Shown here: positions 45,003-52,657 of the stretch, one piece after another
Layout of the letters: the number at the start of each line of letters is the position of its first letter
Position numbering within the stretch: the stretch's first letter is position 1
Origin: Sphingomonas sp. PAMC 26621
GTDB taxonomy: Bacteria; Pseudomonadota; Alphaproteobacteria; Sphingomonadales; Sphingomonadaceae
Assembly (NCBI RefSeq): GCF_000251145.1
Contig: NZ_AIDW01000004.1
Location: forward strand, 62,001-126,000
Reading direction: 5' to 3'
DNA: 64,000 bases
Notes under the pieces: model-generated
Databases searched by the model: none
Told to the model about the DNA's origin: nothing
Seen by the model: the letters and a program-made list of their open reading frames with translations, nothing else
Program-made: the position numbers and the translations under genes

Positions 45003-46276
45003 GCCGACACCGCCGTGCGGTCATGCGCGCGGATGATGTCGTCGCCCTGCTCGCGTGCCTTGGCCAATCGGTAACGCAAGGTGCGTTCCGAGATGCCGAG
45101 CCGCCTGGCGGTCTCGATCCGGCTGCCGTTGCACGCGGCGAGCGTTTCGCGGATCGCCTGGAATTCGTGCATCTGGACGATGTTGCCGAGCGTCGCGGGG
45201 GCGGGCGCGGGGTTCACGTCGATCGCGGCCCGCGCGCTCGGGCGGTCGAACACGATGTGTTCGGGCAGGATCGTGTCGCCGCCGGCGAACAGCAAAGCGC
45301 GCTGGAGGACGTTTTCGAGCTCGCGGACGTTGCCGGGCCAGTCGTGCTGCGACAGCAGGTCGATCGCCTCGGCGCACGGCCACGGGATTGTGGTGCGGTT
45401 GCCCGCGTGCCGCAGGATCAGCGTCGCGACGAGTGCGGGGATGTCCTGCACGCGGTCGGCAAGCGGCTTGGTCGTCAGCGGGAAGACCGACAGGCGATAA
45501 TAGAGATCTGCGCGGAAACGGCCCGCGGCGACTTCGTCCTGCAAGTCGCGGTTGGCGCTGGCGATGATGCGGACGTCGATCGGCTGCGGCGTGGTCGCGC
45601 CGATCGGGATGATCTCGCGCTCCTGCAACGCGCGGAGCAGCTTCGACTGGAGCAGCAGCGGCATCTCGGCGATCTCGTCGAGCAGCAGCGTGCCGCCGTC
45701 GGCCGCGCGGAAGAAGCCTTCGCCGCCCGACGACGCGCCGGTGAAGGCGCCCTTCTGGTGGCCGAACAGCAACGCCTCGAGCATCGTCTCGGGGAGGGCT
45801 GCACAGTTGATCGCGATGAACGGCTTGGCGGCGCGGTTGGATTTCAGGTGGATCGAGCGCGCGAGCACTTCCTTGCCGGTGCCGGTCGGGCCGTTGATCA
45901 GCACCGTGATGTCGGCGGTCGCCACGCGCTCGGCGAGCGTGTGGAGCGCGAGGCTCTCGGGGTCGGCGGCGGTCGGCATCTCGGGCTCGGCGAGCAGCGC
46001 GCGGACGAAGCCCGCGCCGACCGCGGCGTCGGTCTCGTCATAGGAGACATAGGCCGGGCTGCCGTCACGCGATGGCACGATGGTACGGCCTTCGTGACCG
46101 AGGACGACGGTGCGGGCCGAAACCGGCGGGGTCTCGCCCGCGGCGACGAGGTAGAACTCGCCGGGCGTGCGCTTGCCGTCTTCATACGAGCCGATCGCGA
46201 AGCCCTGCGCGCGCAGGCACGAGACCAGCGCGTAATGCTGGCGCAGAATGGCCGCTGATGGAACGATGGATCGCAT
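44999..46276 (-). CDS. Sigma-54-dependent flagellar transcription activator (FlbD/FlrC-like)
   Basis: 425-residue AAA+ enhancer-binding protein. The N-terminal ~105 residues do not show a clear receiver domain (no recognisable Asp-Asp...Lys set). The AAA+ core has Walker A GPTGTGKE (129-136), the sigma-54 contact loop GAFTGA (176-181) and Walker [11 protein letters not shown] (194-203). A Fis-type HTH lies near the C-terminus ([19 protein letters not shown]). It heads the fli operon and presumably activates flagellar genes with RpoN. Start ATG 46276 faces the flagellin gene on the other strand. Confidence 0.9.
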   Translation of the reverse strand: MRSIVPSAAILRQHYALVSCLRAQGFAIGSYEDGKRTPGEFYLVAAGETPPVSARTVVLGHEGRTIVPSRDGSPAYVSYDETDAAVGAGFVRALLAEPEMPTAADPESLALHTLAERVATADITVLINGPTGTGKEVLARSIHLKSNRAAKPFIAINCAALPETMLEALLFGHQKGAFTGASSGGEGFFRAADGGTLLLDEIAEMPLLLQSKLLRALQEREIIPIGATTPQPIDVRIIASANRDLQDEVAAGRFRADLYYRLSVFPLTTKPLADRVQDIPALVATLILRHAGNRTTIPWPCAEAIDLLSQHDWPGNVRELENVLQRALLFAGGDTILPEHIVFDRPSARAAIDVNPAPAPATLGNIVQMHEFQAIRETLAACNGSRIETARRLGISERTLRYRLAKAREQGDDIIRAHDRTAVSA

Positions 46277-46512
46277 GGAAACCCCCTTGTCGATTCGGGG
46301 ATTGCGCCTCGCGTAGTAAATTCTGCGTTAAACCGGGCGTGAAACCGGCAATTATTTTCCGCTTTGCCGCCCGCAAGTTGGCGGCACCGACACAATGGCG
46401 AAAAAGTGCGGGCGGACGCTTAATGCCCGGTCGAAACGGTCGTTACCATGCTTGGCGGCTCGGCTCTCCGATAGGGGGCGGCGGGATTGCCGGACCTTTT
46501 CGGAGACCATCA

Positions 46513-47547
46513 ATGACCGTTATCGGAACCAACGTCGCCGCGCTGAAAGCGAGCAACTCGTCGAACGCCGCGAACACCGCGCTGCAGACCAGCATCGAGC
46601 GCCTGTCGACCGGCAAGCGCATCAACTCGGCGAAGGATGACGCCGCCGGTCTCGCGATCGCAACCTCGTTCACGTCGCAGATCAAGGGCCAGAACCAGGG
46701 CATCCGCAACGCCAACGACGGCATCGCGCTCGCCCAGACCGCCGACAGCGCGCTCGGCGAAGCCGCAAATATCCTGCAGCGTGTCCGCGAGCTTGCCGTG
46801 CAGTCCGCATCGGGAACGTATCAGGACACCGATCGCCAGAACCTGCAGACCGAAGTCACCGAATTGCAGAAGCAGCTGACCACCATCGCCGGCAGCACGT
46901 TCAACAACGTGAAGTTGTTCGATACGGCGGCCAAGTCGATCAACATCCAGACCGGTTCGGGCTCGAGCGACACCGTGAAGCTGACCCTCAGCGCGCTTGA
47001 CCTGTCGGGCGTGAGCGGAACCAGCGGCGGTGCCGTTACGGCGGGTCTGTCGACCATCGACGCGTCAACCACCCCCCCGGACGCCCGTATCGGCAAGAGC
47101 CACACGGTCACGATCGAGGACGTCGCATACAAAGCAACGTTCGGCGGAGCGGCAGCAACGACGGACGATATCGGTACGACGAAGACCTTGGCGGATAAGG
47201 ACAAGATTTTCGTTCCCGCCCAGCCTGGCGATTCGGTCACTGGCGGCGTTTCGGTTGCGACGGCAGGGGATGCTACCACCGCACTCACGACGCTCGATAC
47301 CGCGCTCAAGGCCGTCAACACCGCACGCGCTTCGCTCGGCGCGGGCCAGAGCCGCCTCAATTCGGTCGTCAACACGCTGACCTCGAGCGTTGCTAACCTG
47401 ACCGACGCGCGCAGCCGTATCGAAGACGTCGACTTCTCGACCGAGACGACCAGCCTCGCCAAGGCGCAGATCCTCAGCCAAGCGTCGACCGCGCTGCTCG
47501 CGCAGGCGAACCAGTCGCAGCAGGGCGTGCTGAAGCTGCTCGGCTAA
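46513..47547 (+). CDS. fliC: Flagellin
   Basis: 344-residue filament subunit. The conserved N-terminal D0/D1 domain ([43 protein letters not shown], each within one helix) and the C-terminal D1/D0 ([36 protein letters not shown]) flank a short variable middle of about 150 residues. A purine-rich CGGAG lies about 8 bp before ATG 46513. It is divergent from the activator gene; FliD, FliS and the rest are on the opposite strand. Only one flagellin is in the window. Confidence 0.96.
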   Translation: MTVIGTNVAALKASNSSNAANTALQTSIERLSTGKRINSAKDDAAGLAIATSFTSQIKGQNQGIRNANDGIALAQTADSALGEAANILQRVRELAVQSASGTYQDTDRQNLQTEVTELQKQLTTIAGSTFNNVKLFDTAAKSINIQTGSGSSDTVKLTLSALDLSGVSGTSGGAVTAGLSTIDASTTPPDARIGKSHTVTIEDVAYKATFGGAAATTDDIGTTKTLADKDKIFVPAQPGDSVTGGVSVATAGDATTALTTLDTALKAVNTARASLGAGQSRLNSVVNTLTSSVANLTDARSRIEDVDFSTETTSLAKAQILSQASTALLAQANQSQQGVLKLLG

Positions 47548-47552
47548 ACCGA

Positions 47553-47599
47553 CCGGTCCCGTCGCCCGCCCCCCTATCCAGGGCGGCGGGGCCGACCGG
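47553..47599 (+). terminator. GC-rich hairpin after flagellin gene
   Basis: CCGGTC at 47553-47558 pairs with GACCGG at 47594-47599, and the intervening GC-rich bases can extend the stem. No T-run follows, so a factor-independent terminator is only a possibility; it starts 6 bp after the fliC stop. Confidence 0.35.
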
Positions 47600-47743
47600 G
47601 CCTCCCCTCGCGCATTCCACTCTGGACAGCCCCTGCGCGACGGGCGGTCTCGAATTGCCCCGGTGGTTGCGTTGCGCGACAGCCGGGGTTTTTGCGTCTG
47701 GGGGGGGCATTTCGCAGCCCGCCACTTCCAGATTTTGACACCT

Positions 47744-47842
47744 CCCCGGCGAAGGCCGGGGCCCAATCGCGGAACAGAAGAGGGCTGAGGACGGCGCGAC
47801 GGTACATTGGCCGCTACTCTTGGGCCCCGGCCTTCGCCGGGG
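47744..47842. repeat. Inverted pair of CCCCGGC-GAA-GGCCGGGG palindromes
   Basis: The unit CCCCGGCGAAGGCCGGGG at 47744 recurs in reverse orientation at 47825, each arm being itself a hairpin, about 99 bp in all. It lies in the 353 bp between fliC and the convergent cyclotransferase gene, where no gene was seen. A related single arm occurs near 20733. Confidence 0.75.
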
Positions 47843-47900
47843 AAGTGCTTCCCTTAAGGTGTTTCCGGGGAACGGGCTCCAGGCGAACGGCTCCGAGTCC

Positions 47901-48665
47901 TTATCGCGGGCGCTTGATCTCGAACAGGCTCGGCCAGTTCTTCCCCGTGACGTACAGCCGGTGCGCCACGCGGTCGTACGCGATCCCGTTCGGCACCGAA
48001 TCGCGGTCGCTCAGCGCCACCTTGGCGATCAGCGGCGAGACGTCGATCACCCCGACGACACGACCGTTCGCCGGGTCGATCCGCGCGATATAGGGCGTCA
48101 TCCAGATGTTGGCGTAGATCTGGCCGTCGACATATTCGAGCTCGTTGAGCTGCTCGACCGGGCGTCCGTTGGCGGTAACCGTCAGCCGCCGCACGACTTT
48201 CTGCGTGACCGGATCGAGGAAGCGGAGCACCGGCGTCCCGTCCGACAGGATCAGGTTGCGCCCGTCGTCGGTCATCGCCCAGCCTTCGCCGGTGTAGCTG
48301 AAGCCGCCGGTGCGCTTCAGTCCGGGCAGGCTCCACTTGAACCCCTGCCCGCCGTGCCACGTCACGCTGAGCAACTGGTTGCGCCACGCGACGATCCCCT
48401 CGCCGAACAGCTGCGGCGCGAGCTTGACGCGCGCGACGACGCGTCCGGTCTTGAGATCGACGCGGCGGATGTCGGACTGTCCCTCGCGCCCGGTGCTTTC
48501 GTACAAGGTCCCCCGATCGATCAGCAGCCCTTCGGTAAAGGCGCGCGGATCATGCGGATAGGTCGCGACGATTTCGGCCTTGGTGACCGGCAGCGGCGCG
48601 GGCGCGGGTGGCGCCGCGGACACGGCTTGTGCCGAAAGAGCAGCTAGGAGCATGGACAGGATCAT
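47901..48665 (-). CDS. Glutaminyl-peptide cyclotransferase (plant/bacterial type)
   Basis: Exported enzyme of 254 residues that cyclises N-terminal glutamine to pyroglutamate. Signal peptide to about residue 17, then a five-bladed beta-propeller with repeated strands (FTEGLLIDRGTLYESTG, WAMTDDGRNLILSDGTPVL, LNELEYVDGQIYANIW). Family motifs TEGL and NELE are present. Start ATG 48665 overlaps the stop of the regulator gene by 4 bp. The physiological substrate is unknown. Confidence 0.87.
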   Translation of the reverse strand: MILSMLLAALSAQAVSAAPPAPAPLPVTKAEIVATYPHDPRAFTEGLLIDRGTLYESTGREGQSDIRRVDLKTGRVVARVKLAPQLFGEGIVAWRNQLLSVTWHGGQGFKWSLPGLKRTGGFSYTGEGWAMTDDGRNLILSDGTPVLRFLDPVTQKVVRRLTVTANGRPVEQLNELEYVDGQIYANIWMTPYIARIDPANGRVVGVIDVSPLIAKVALSDRDSVPNGIAYDRVAHRLYVTGKNWPSLFEIKRPR

Positions 48666-49225
48666 AAGGTGCGAACCAATCGAACGGCGGTTGCGATCCA
48701 TGGCGGATCGGTGACGACCTGCTGCCGCGTGCCGGGGCCGAGCGGAAGCAGGAGAAGCCTGGTGTCCTCGCGGCCGATCAGCCGCCCGAACAGGAACCGC
48801 CCCGCGGGGCGGGGGACGAGCACGTCGCGATTGAGCGCGCGGGCGAAGGCAGCGGGGGCGAGCCGGTCGCACCAGATCTCGTCGCCCGCGCGATAGTCCC
48901 CGATGCTTGCGACGACGCGAATCGCGAGATGATCGGGGGTGGCGACCGGCGGCGCGACCGTGGCGGGGCGCTTGGGCGCGTGCGCGCCGGTGGAATCGAG
49001 CAGCGCCGCGACCGCGATGTCGGGCCGGTCGGGGAGGCGGACGAGATCCGCGCCCTGCACCCCCAGCGCATCGGCGATCCGGTTGAGCCAGCCAACCGAC
49101 ACGGTCCGCGTCCCCGTCTCGAGCCGGCCGATCGTCTGCGCGGTGGTGGGCGGGACGCACGCCCGCGCGACATCCTCGAGCGTCATGCCCTTGGCGCGGC
49201 GGACTTCGCGAATCGCGGTGATCAC
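48662..49225 (-). CDS. XRE-family HTH regulator with C-terminal S24-like domain
   Basis: 187-residue predicted repressor. The N-terminal Cro/CI helix-turn-helix (about 8-60; IREVRRAKGMTLEDVARACV, TTAQTIGRLETGTRTVSVG) is followed by a linker and a beta-rich C-terminal domain resembling peptidase S24/LexA-type dimerisation modules, though no clear Ser/Lys dyad was identified. It is divergent from the DUF6456 gene across a palindrome at 49247-49261 that may be its own operator. Confidence 0.83.
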   Translation of the reverse strand: MITAIREVRRAKGMTLEDVARACVPPTTAQTIGRLETGTRTVSVGWLNRIADALGVQGADLVRLPDRPDIAVAALLDSTGAHAPKRPATVAPPVATPDHLAIRVVASIGDYRAGDEIWCDRLAPAAFARALNRDVLVPRPAGRFLFGRLIGREDTRLLLLPLGPGTRQQVVTDPPWIATAVRLVRTL

Positions 49226-49246
49226 GTGGTTTTCCTGCCGATGATA

Positions 49247-49261
49247 AAACCAAATCGGTTT
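49247..49261. promoter_or_regulatory. Palindrome between XRE regulator and DUF6456 gene, possible operator
   Basis: AAACC-AAATC-GGTTT, a perfect 5 bp inverted repeat with 5 bp spacer, AT-rich in a GC-rich region and 22 bp from the start of the regulator gene. Position suggests autoregulation; binding is not shown by sequence. Confidence 0.4.
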
Positions 49262-49324
49262 GCCACTGTCCTACAATCGCGCCTTCGTGGCAATCCCGCC
49301 GGCGACTCGAACGGGAGAGACGGG

Positions 49325-49789
49325 ATGCGCGAACTGGTGGAACGCGGGATCGATTCGCACGGGGTGCTGTCGGACGCACCGGGCGGGCGCGGGCGGCGGG
49401 TGACGGTCAATCTCGGCGAATCGCCGCTGGGGTGGTTGCGCTCGCGTGGGCTGGTCGACGCGCGGCAGGTCGAGGCGGGGGAGCGGCTGCGCGCGGATTA
49501 CGAGCGCGCGGCGCTGGCGCCCTCGGTAACGATGCGCTGGGTGGCGCGGGTCGATGGCGGCGGTGGCGACGCGCTCGACCCGACGCTCGCGCAGATCGCG
49601 GCGAAGCGCCGGTTCGATGCCGCGCTCGACGGCGCGGGGCGGGGGTTGCGCGACGTGCTGTGGCGGGTGGTGTGCGCGGGCGAGGGGCTGCCCGACGCCG
49701 AACGCGCGCTCGGCTGGCCGCAGCGGAGCGGGCGCGTGGTGCTGACGCTCGCGCTCGACCGGCTCGCGGACCATTATGGGCTTGGGTGA
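49325..49789 (+). CDS. DUF6456 domain protein
   Basis: 154-residue protein with the DUF6456 pattern: ESPLGWLRSRGLVDARQVEAGERLRADYERA, then a variable middle and a C-terminal helix-rich segment (CAGEGLPDAERALGWPQRSG, VLTLALDRLADHYGLG). Proteins of this type are often annotated as helix-turn-helix or phage-like in alphaproteobacteria; the function is not known. The ATG at 49325 was chosen because upstream in-frame residues run through the intergenic palindrome region. Confidence 0.75.
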   Translation: MRELVERGIDSHGVLSDAPGGRGRRVTVNLGESPLGWLRSRGLVDARQVEAGERLRADYERAALAPSVTMRWVARVDGGGGDALDPTLAQIAAKRRFDAALDGAGRGLRDVLWRVVCAGEGLPDAERALGWPQRSGRVVLTLALDRLADHYGLG

Positions 49790-49828
49790 GCGCTCGCTTG
49801 GACGGGGGGAAGGCGCTATGGCGGTGCG

Positions 49829-50773
49829 ATGCACTTCGATATTCTCAAATGCCACGGCTCGGGCAATGATTTCCCGCTGATCGACGCGCGCGCGATCGAT
49901 CTCTCCGATGCCGACTGGGCGCGCGTCGCGATCGCGCTGGCGGACCGGGCGGGGACCGTCGGGGGCGACGGAATCCTGCTGCTGACCAATCGGCAGGATG
50001 GCTATCCCTTTGAAATGCGTATGCTTAATTCGGATGGTAGCGAATCGGAGACGTGCCTGAACGGGTTGCGCTGCGTCGCGCGCGCGGGGTTCGCGGCGCT
50101 CGGGATCGAGTCGGCGCGGGTCGGGCTCAAGCAATCCGCGGCGGACGTGTCGCGCGACCCGGATCTAGCGGCGGGGGTCTATACGGTGCGCGAGGTCGCG
50201 GGGCCGGCCGGGCTCGACGTGACGCAGTGGCCGCTCCACGCGGGTGTGGCGCGGATCGTCGAGGCGCCGGTGCCGCCGCTGGCGAGCGACCGGCGGTTCA
50301 CCGCGGTCGCGATGCCCAATCCGCATCTCGTCAGCTTCGTCGAGGGGATCGACGAGGCCGAGCTGGTCGCGCTCGGGGCGGCGTGCGAGGCGGCGCCCGA
50401 CTGGCTGCCCAACCGCGCCAACGTCTCCTTCGTCGAGGTGCGGGGCGCGGATACGCTGTTCGTCCGCACGTTCGAGCGCGGGATCGGGCTGACCGACAGC
50501 TGCGGCAGCGCGATGGCGGCGTCGACCTTCGCCGCGTGCCTGACCGGGCGCTGCGGCTATGATACGGAGATCGTCGTGCGCAACCGTGGCGGGCTGGTGC
50601 GCGCCGAGGCGAGCGAAGCGGGGATGGTACGGCTGTCGGGCAATGCGACGTTCGAATGGGCGGGGACGGTCGATGTCGATCTGGCCAGCGCGACCGCGGG
50701 GCCGGTGACGGTCACCCGACGCTATGAAGACGAAATCGCGGCGTGGGATGCGGTGCGATCGGGTTTGCGCTGA
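49829..50773 (+). CDS. dapF: Diaminopimelate epimerase (divergent catalytic loops)
   Basis: Cofactor-free racemisation of LL- to meso-diaminopimelate. 314 residues with two mirror-like domains. N-terminal KCHGSGNDFPLIDAR and the first catalytic Cys76 in SETCLNGLRC; the second Cys225 in ERGIGLTDSCGSAMAAS. Both cysteines are present, but the usual CGNG reads CLNG and the usual ACGSG/TG reads SCGSA, so the oxyanion loops are atypical. It lies far from lysA (23 kb). It could be a true DapF or a specialised paralogue. Confidence 0.83.
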   Translation: MHFDILKCHGSGNDFPLIDARAIDLSDADWARVAIALADRAGTVGGDGILLLTNRQDGYPFEMRMLNSDGSESETCLNGLRCVARAGFAALGIESARVGLKQSAADVSRDPDLAAGVYTVREVAGPAGLDVTQWPLHAGVARIVEAPVPPLASDRRFTAVAMPNPHLVSFVEGIDEAELVALGAACEAAPDWLPNRANVSFVEVRGADTLFVRTFERGIGLTDSCGSAMAASTFAACLTGRCGYDTEIVVRNRGGLVRAEASEAGMVRLSGNATFEWAGTVDVDLASATAGPVTVTRRYEDEIAAWDAVRSGLR

Positions 50774-50843
50774 GGCGGAAATGTCCCGTTCATCGGTGTG
50801 GGCGCGTATGGGGGTTTCCAAAGGTGGAGCGGAGAAGATTTCT

Positions 50844-51380
50844 ATGAATCGGTTTGTTCGTGTCGCGATGCTGCTGGCCGGCTCGAGCCTTGCCATCGCG
50901 ACCCCCGTCATGGCGCAAAGCCAGGCGGACGAGGCGCGCTTCCAGCAGGCGCAGCAGCGGTTCGACGGCGAGTGGCGCACGTTCCGCGCCGAATATGATC
51001 GCTATCAGCAGGCGCGCACGCGCGGCTATCGCGCGCCGCCGCCGCGTGGCTATGACGACCAGCGCTATGCCGATCCCGAGTACGATAATCGCGACGAGGG
51101 CAATTATGACCCGGCGCGCTATTACCGCAACGACTCGCGCTACCAGGAGCGCGTGCTCGGGCCGGACGACCGGGTCTATGCCGGGAACGACGGTCGCTAT
51201 TATTGCAAGCGCAACGACGGGACGACCGGGCTGATCGCGGGCGCGGTCGGCGGCGGCGTGCTCGGCAACGTGATCGACGGCGGCCATTCGCGCGGGGTCG
51301 GCACGATCCTCGGCGCGATCGCGGGCGGCGTGGTCGGCAAGTCGGTCGACCAGAACAACGCGCAGGTCCGCTGCCGCTGA
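50844..51380 (+). CDS. Glycine-zipper 2TM-domain envelope protein
   Basis: 178-residue exported protein. Signal peptide to about residue 25 (TPVMAQ), a Tyr/Arg/Asp-rich central stretch (about 45-115; GYDDQRYADPEYDNRDEG) and a C-terminal glycine zipper (GLIAGAVGGGVLGNVIDGG, GTILGAIAGGVVGKSVDQ) of the Rick-17kDa-like type that inserts in membranes. Function unknown; such proteins are common outer-membrane or stress-linked proteins in alphaproteobacteria. A good intrinsic terminator follows. Confidence 0.8.
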   Translation: MNRFVRVAMLLAGSSLAIATPVMAQSQADEARFQQAQQRFDGEWRTFRAEYDRYQQARTRGYRAPPPRGYDDQRYADPEYDNRDEGNYDPARYYRNDSRYQERVLGPDDRVYAGNDGRYYCKRNDGTTGLIAGAVGGGVLGNVIDGGHSRGVGTILGAIAGGVVGKSVDQNNAQVRCR

Positions 51381-51403
51381 GCGGTTGGCACCGGGTGTGG
51401 GGA

Positions 51404-51436
51404 GGCCGCGCGGGGGGACCTGCGCGGCCTTTTTTG
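51404..51436 (+). terminator. Intrinsic terminator after glycine-zipper gene
   Basis: Stem GGCCGCGC (51404-51411) pairs with GCGCGGCC (51422-51429) and is followed by six T residues (51430-51435). A strong factor-independent terminator 24 bp after the stop. Confidence 0.85.
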
Positions 51437-51471
51437 TACTGGGGGGTGGGGGACGGTACTTCCAGTACCGG

Positions 51472-51562
51472 CGTCACCCTGAATGTGTTTCAGGGTCCAC
51501 CGCGAGGCGAGTCCGGTCCGGGTTTGTTGCCCGGTGGATGCTGAAACGCGTTCAGCATGACG
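51472..51562. repeat. 91-bp two-hairpin interspersed element, copy 3
   Basis: Left hairpin ACCCTGAA-N5-TTCAGGGT, right hairpin ATGCTGAA-N5-TTCAGCAT. It lies between the two terminators in the 291 bp gap after the glycine-zipper gene. Confidence 0.9.
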
Positions 51563-51604
51563 GCGGGAGAGGGAGGGGCGGTGGCGTGTTCTCCAGAACA
51601 CAAC

Positions 51605-51636
51605 AAGGCCGCGCGGATTGCTCCGCGCGGCCTTTT
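51605..51636. terminator. Bidirectional intrinsic terminator before the small acidic gene
   Basis: Stem GGCCGCGCGGA (51607-51617) pairs with TCCGCGCGGCC (51622-51632); TTTT follows on the plus strand and TT on the minus strand. Probably ends leftward transcription of the small acidic protein gene at 51672-51875, and can also stop rightward readthrough. Confidence 0.7.
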
Positions 51637-51671
51637 CGAGTCGTGACGCTGCCGTCCCGGTGGGGTGGGCG

Positions 51672-51875
51672 TCAGTCCTTGGATTCACCCTCGTCGTCGA
51701 CCGCGAGCATGTCTTCCTCGTCCGAGTCGAGCGTCTCGCCGACCGTGTCGGCGATCAGGTCGAGCTGGTCGTACGTCGCCGTATATTCCTGCGTCTCGCC
51801 GCCTTCTTCTTCGATCGTAATGACATAGTCTTCGCCTGAACGGCTGACCGTAAACCCTGCCAGTGTCTTCGCCAT
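51672..51875 (-). CDS. Small acidic protein
   Basis: 67 residues, strongly acidic at the C-terminus (DSDEEDMLAVDDEGESKD) after a small beta-rich start (MAKTLAGFTVSRSGEDYVIT). No known domain recognised; similar in size and composition to DUF1292-like small proteins. AGGAG lies about 7 bp before the ATG. It is divergent from the GTA-type operon and ends at a terminator hairpin. Function unknown. Confidence 0.7.
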   Translation of the reverse strand: MAKTLAGFTVSRSGEDYVITIEEEGGETQEYTATYDQLDLIADTVGETLDSDEEDMLAVDDEGESKD

Positions 51876-52002
51876 AATCCGTCTCCTGAGATACCAGCCG
51901 CCGAACGCCCGGACCGCCGGAACGCTCCGTCGGGATGAAGAAGATTTTTGCGATACGGATCGAACGCAGACGCCGTCGACGAACCCACCTGGTACAAAAT
52001 GC

Positions 52003-52031
52003 TTGACATCGTCGCGCTCCTCAGGTACATA
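52003..52031 (+). promoter_or_regulatory. Putative promoter of the GTA-type operon, overlapping a LexA-like box
   Basis: A perfect TTGACA (52003-52008) is followed after 17 bp by TACATA (52026-52031). Overlapping the -10 is GTAC-N7-GAAC (52025-52039), one base away from the alphaproteobacterial LexA consensus GAAC-N7-GAAC. The -10 is a poor match, so strength may depend on an activator. Predicted by eye. Confidence 0.45.
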
Positions 52032-52056
52032 TCAGGAACGATGAAGAATTGCGCAC

Positions 52057-52082
52057 CGCCGCCGCGGGTTGAAACGGCGGCG
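52057..52082 (+). promoter_or_regulatory. Leader hairpin 1 of GTA-type operon
   Basis: CGCCGCCG (52057-52064) pairs perfectly with CGGCGGCG (52075-52082) around a 10-nt loop. First of two tandem hairpins between the putative promoter and the small terminase gene. Confidence 0.5.
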
Positions 52083-52088
52083 ATGGGG

Positions 52089-52120
52089 ACGGGCCGGGGC
52101 GGAGACGCTTTCCGGCCCGT
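52089..52120 (+). promoter_or_regulatory. Leader hairpin 2 of GTA-type operon (attenuator-like)
   Basis: ACGGGCCGG (52089-52097) pairs perfectly with CCGGCCCGT (52112-52120), 14-nt loop, followed by TTGCGTT. It resembles a weak terminator upstream of the first structural gene and could serve as an attenuator. No leader peptide was recognised. Confidence 0.5.
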
Positions 52121-52153
52121 TTGCGTTGGCGCGCACCGAACAGGAGGGCTGGG

Positions 52154-52657
52154 ATGGACTACCGACCGCGCGCCGCAGGCGCAGCAACGGCGCTGACGGC
52201 AACCAGCGCCACCACGATCGTGCGCGGCAAGCGCGTTCGATGGAATTTGCAGATGAAGGCCGAGTTCCTCGATCATCTCGCCGCGAGCTGCAATGTCACC
52301 GCGTCGGCTGCTGCGATCGGGGTCGGTCCCCTGTCGCTGTACGGGTTGCGACGCCGCGACCCCGAATTCGCCCGCGAATGGCAAGGGGCGCTGGAGAGTG
52401 GCTATCAACTGCTCGAGACGATGTTGCTGGGGCACGTCCTGTCCGGCGGATCGCGGACCGATGCGATCGAAACCGCTCATGATGCACCGAAACTCGATGT
52501 CGAAACCGCCCTGCGGTTGCTGACCGCGCATCGCGGCTCGGTCGGAAAGCCGTCGAGCAAGATCGGCCGACCCCTGGAACGCGCCGAACTGGCGGACACC
52601 GCCGCCGCGATCCTCAAGAAGCTGAGCGCGATCGAGAAACGCCGGGGTGGGGCATGA
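52154..52657 (+). CDS. Small terminase-like protein (GTA g1 position)
   Basis: 167-residue protein with an N-terminal helix-turn-helix-like segment (FLDHLAASCNVTASAAAIGVG, LYGLRRRDPEFAREWQGAL) and a helical middle, as in phage and GTA small terminase subunits that recognise DNA for packaging. It is placed directly before the large terminase with a 4 bp overlap. ATG 52154 has AGGAGG 7 bp upstream; an in-frame GTG at 52121 is less likely. DNA-binding role inferred from family resemblance and position. Confidence 0.75.
   Translation: MDYRPRAAGAATALTATSATTIVRGKRVRWNLQMKAEFLDHLAASCNVTASAAAIGVGPLSLYGLRRRDPEFAREWQGALESGYQLLETMLLGHVLSGGSRTDAIETAHDAPKLDVETALRLLTAHRGSVGKPSSKIGRPLERAELADTAAAILKKLSAIEKRRGGA

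Noticed and set aside
46467..46474. TCCGATAG resembling the -10 of a sigma-28 flagellar promoter before fliC
   Set aside because: No TAAA-type -35 at the right distance; too weak to list as a promoter.
46476..46490. GGC-N8-TTGC pattern resembling a sigma-54 promoter upstream of fliC
   Set aside because: The predicted start would be about 46502, inside the ribosome-binding site of fliC (CGGAG at 46501-46505), and the -24 half is a weak match.
47548..48093. Rightward open frame across the fliC-cyclotransferase gap
   Set aside because: It is coded by the palindromic repeat and the reverse of the cyclotransferase gene; Arg/Pro-rich with no start signal.
51876..52153. Possible prophage attachment site or integrase remnant before the terminase genes
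   Set aside because: No tRNA, no direct repeats and no integrase-like frame were found; the GTA interpretation explains the region better.
52041..52196. Possible leader peptide starting at ATG 52041
   Set aside because: No ribosome-binding site, unremarkable composition and it runs through both leader hairpins into the small terminase gene in another frame.
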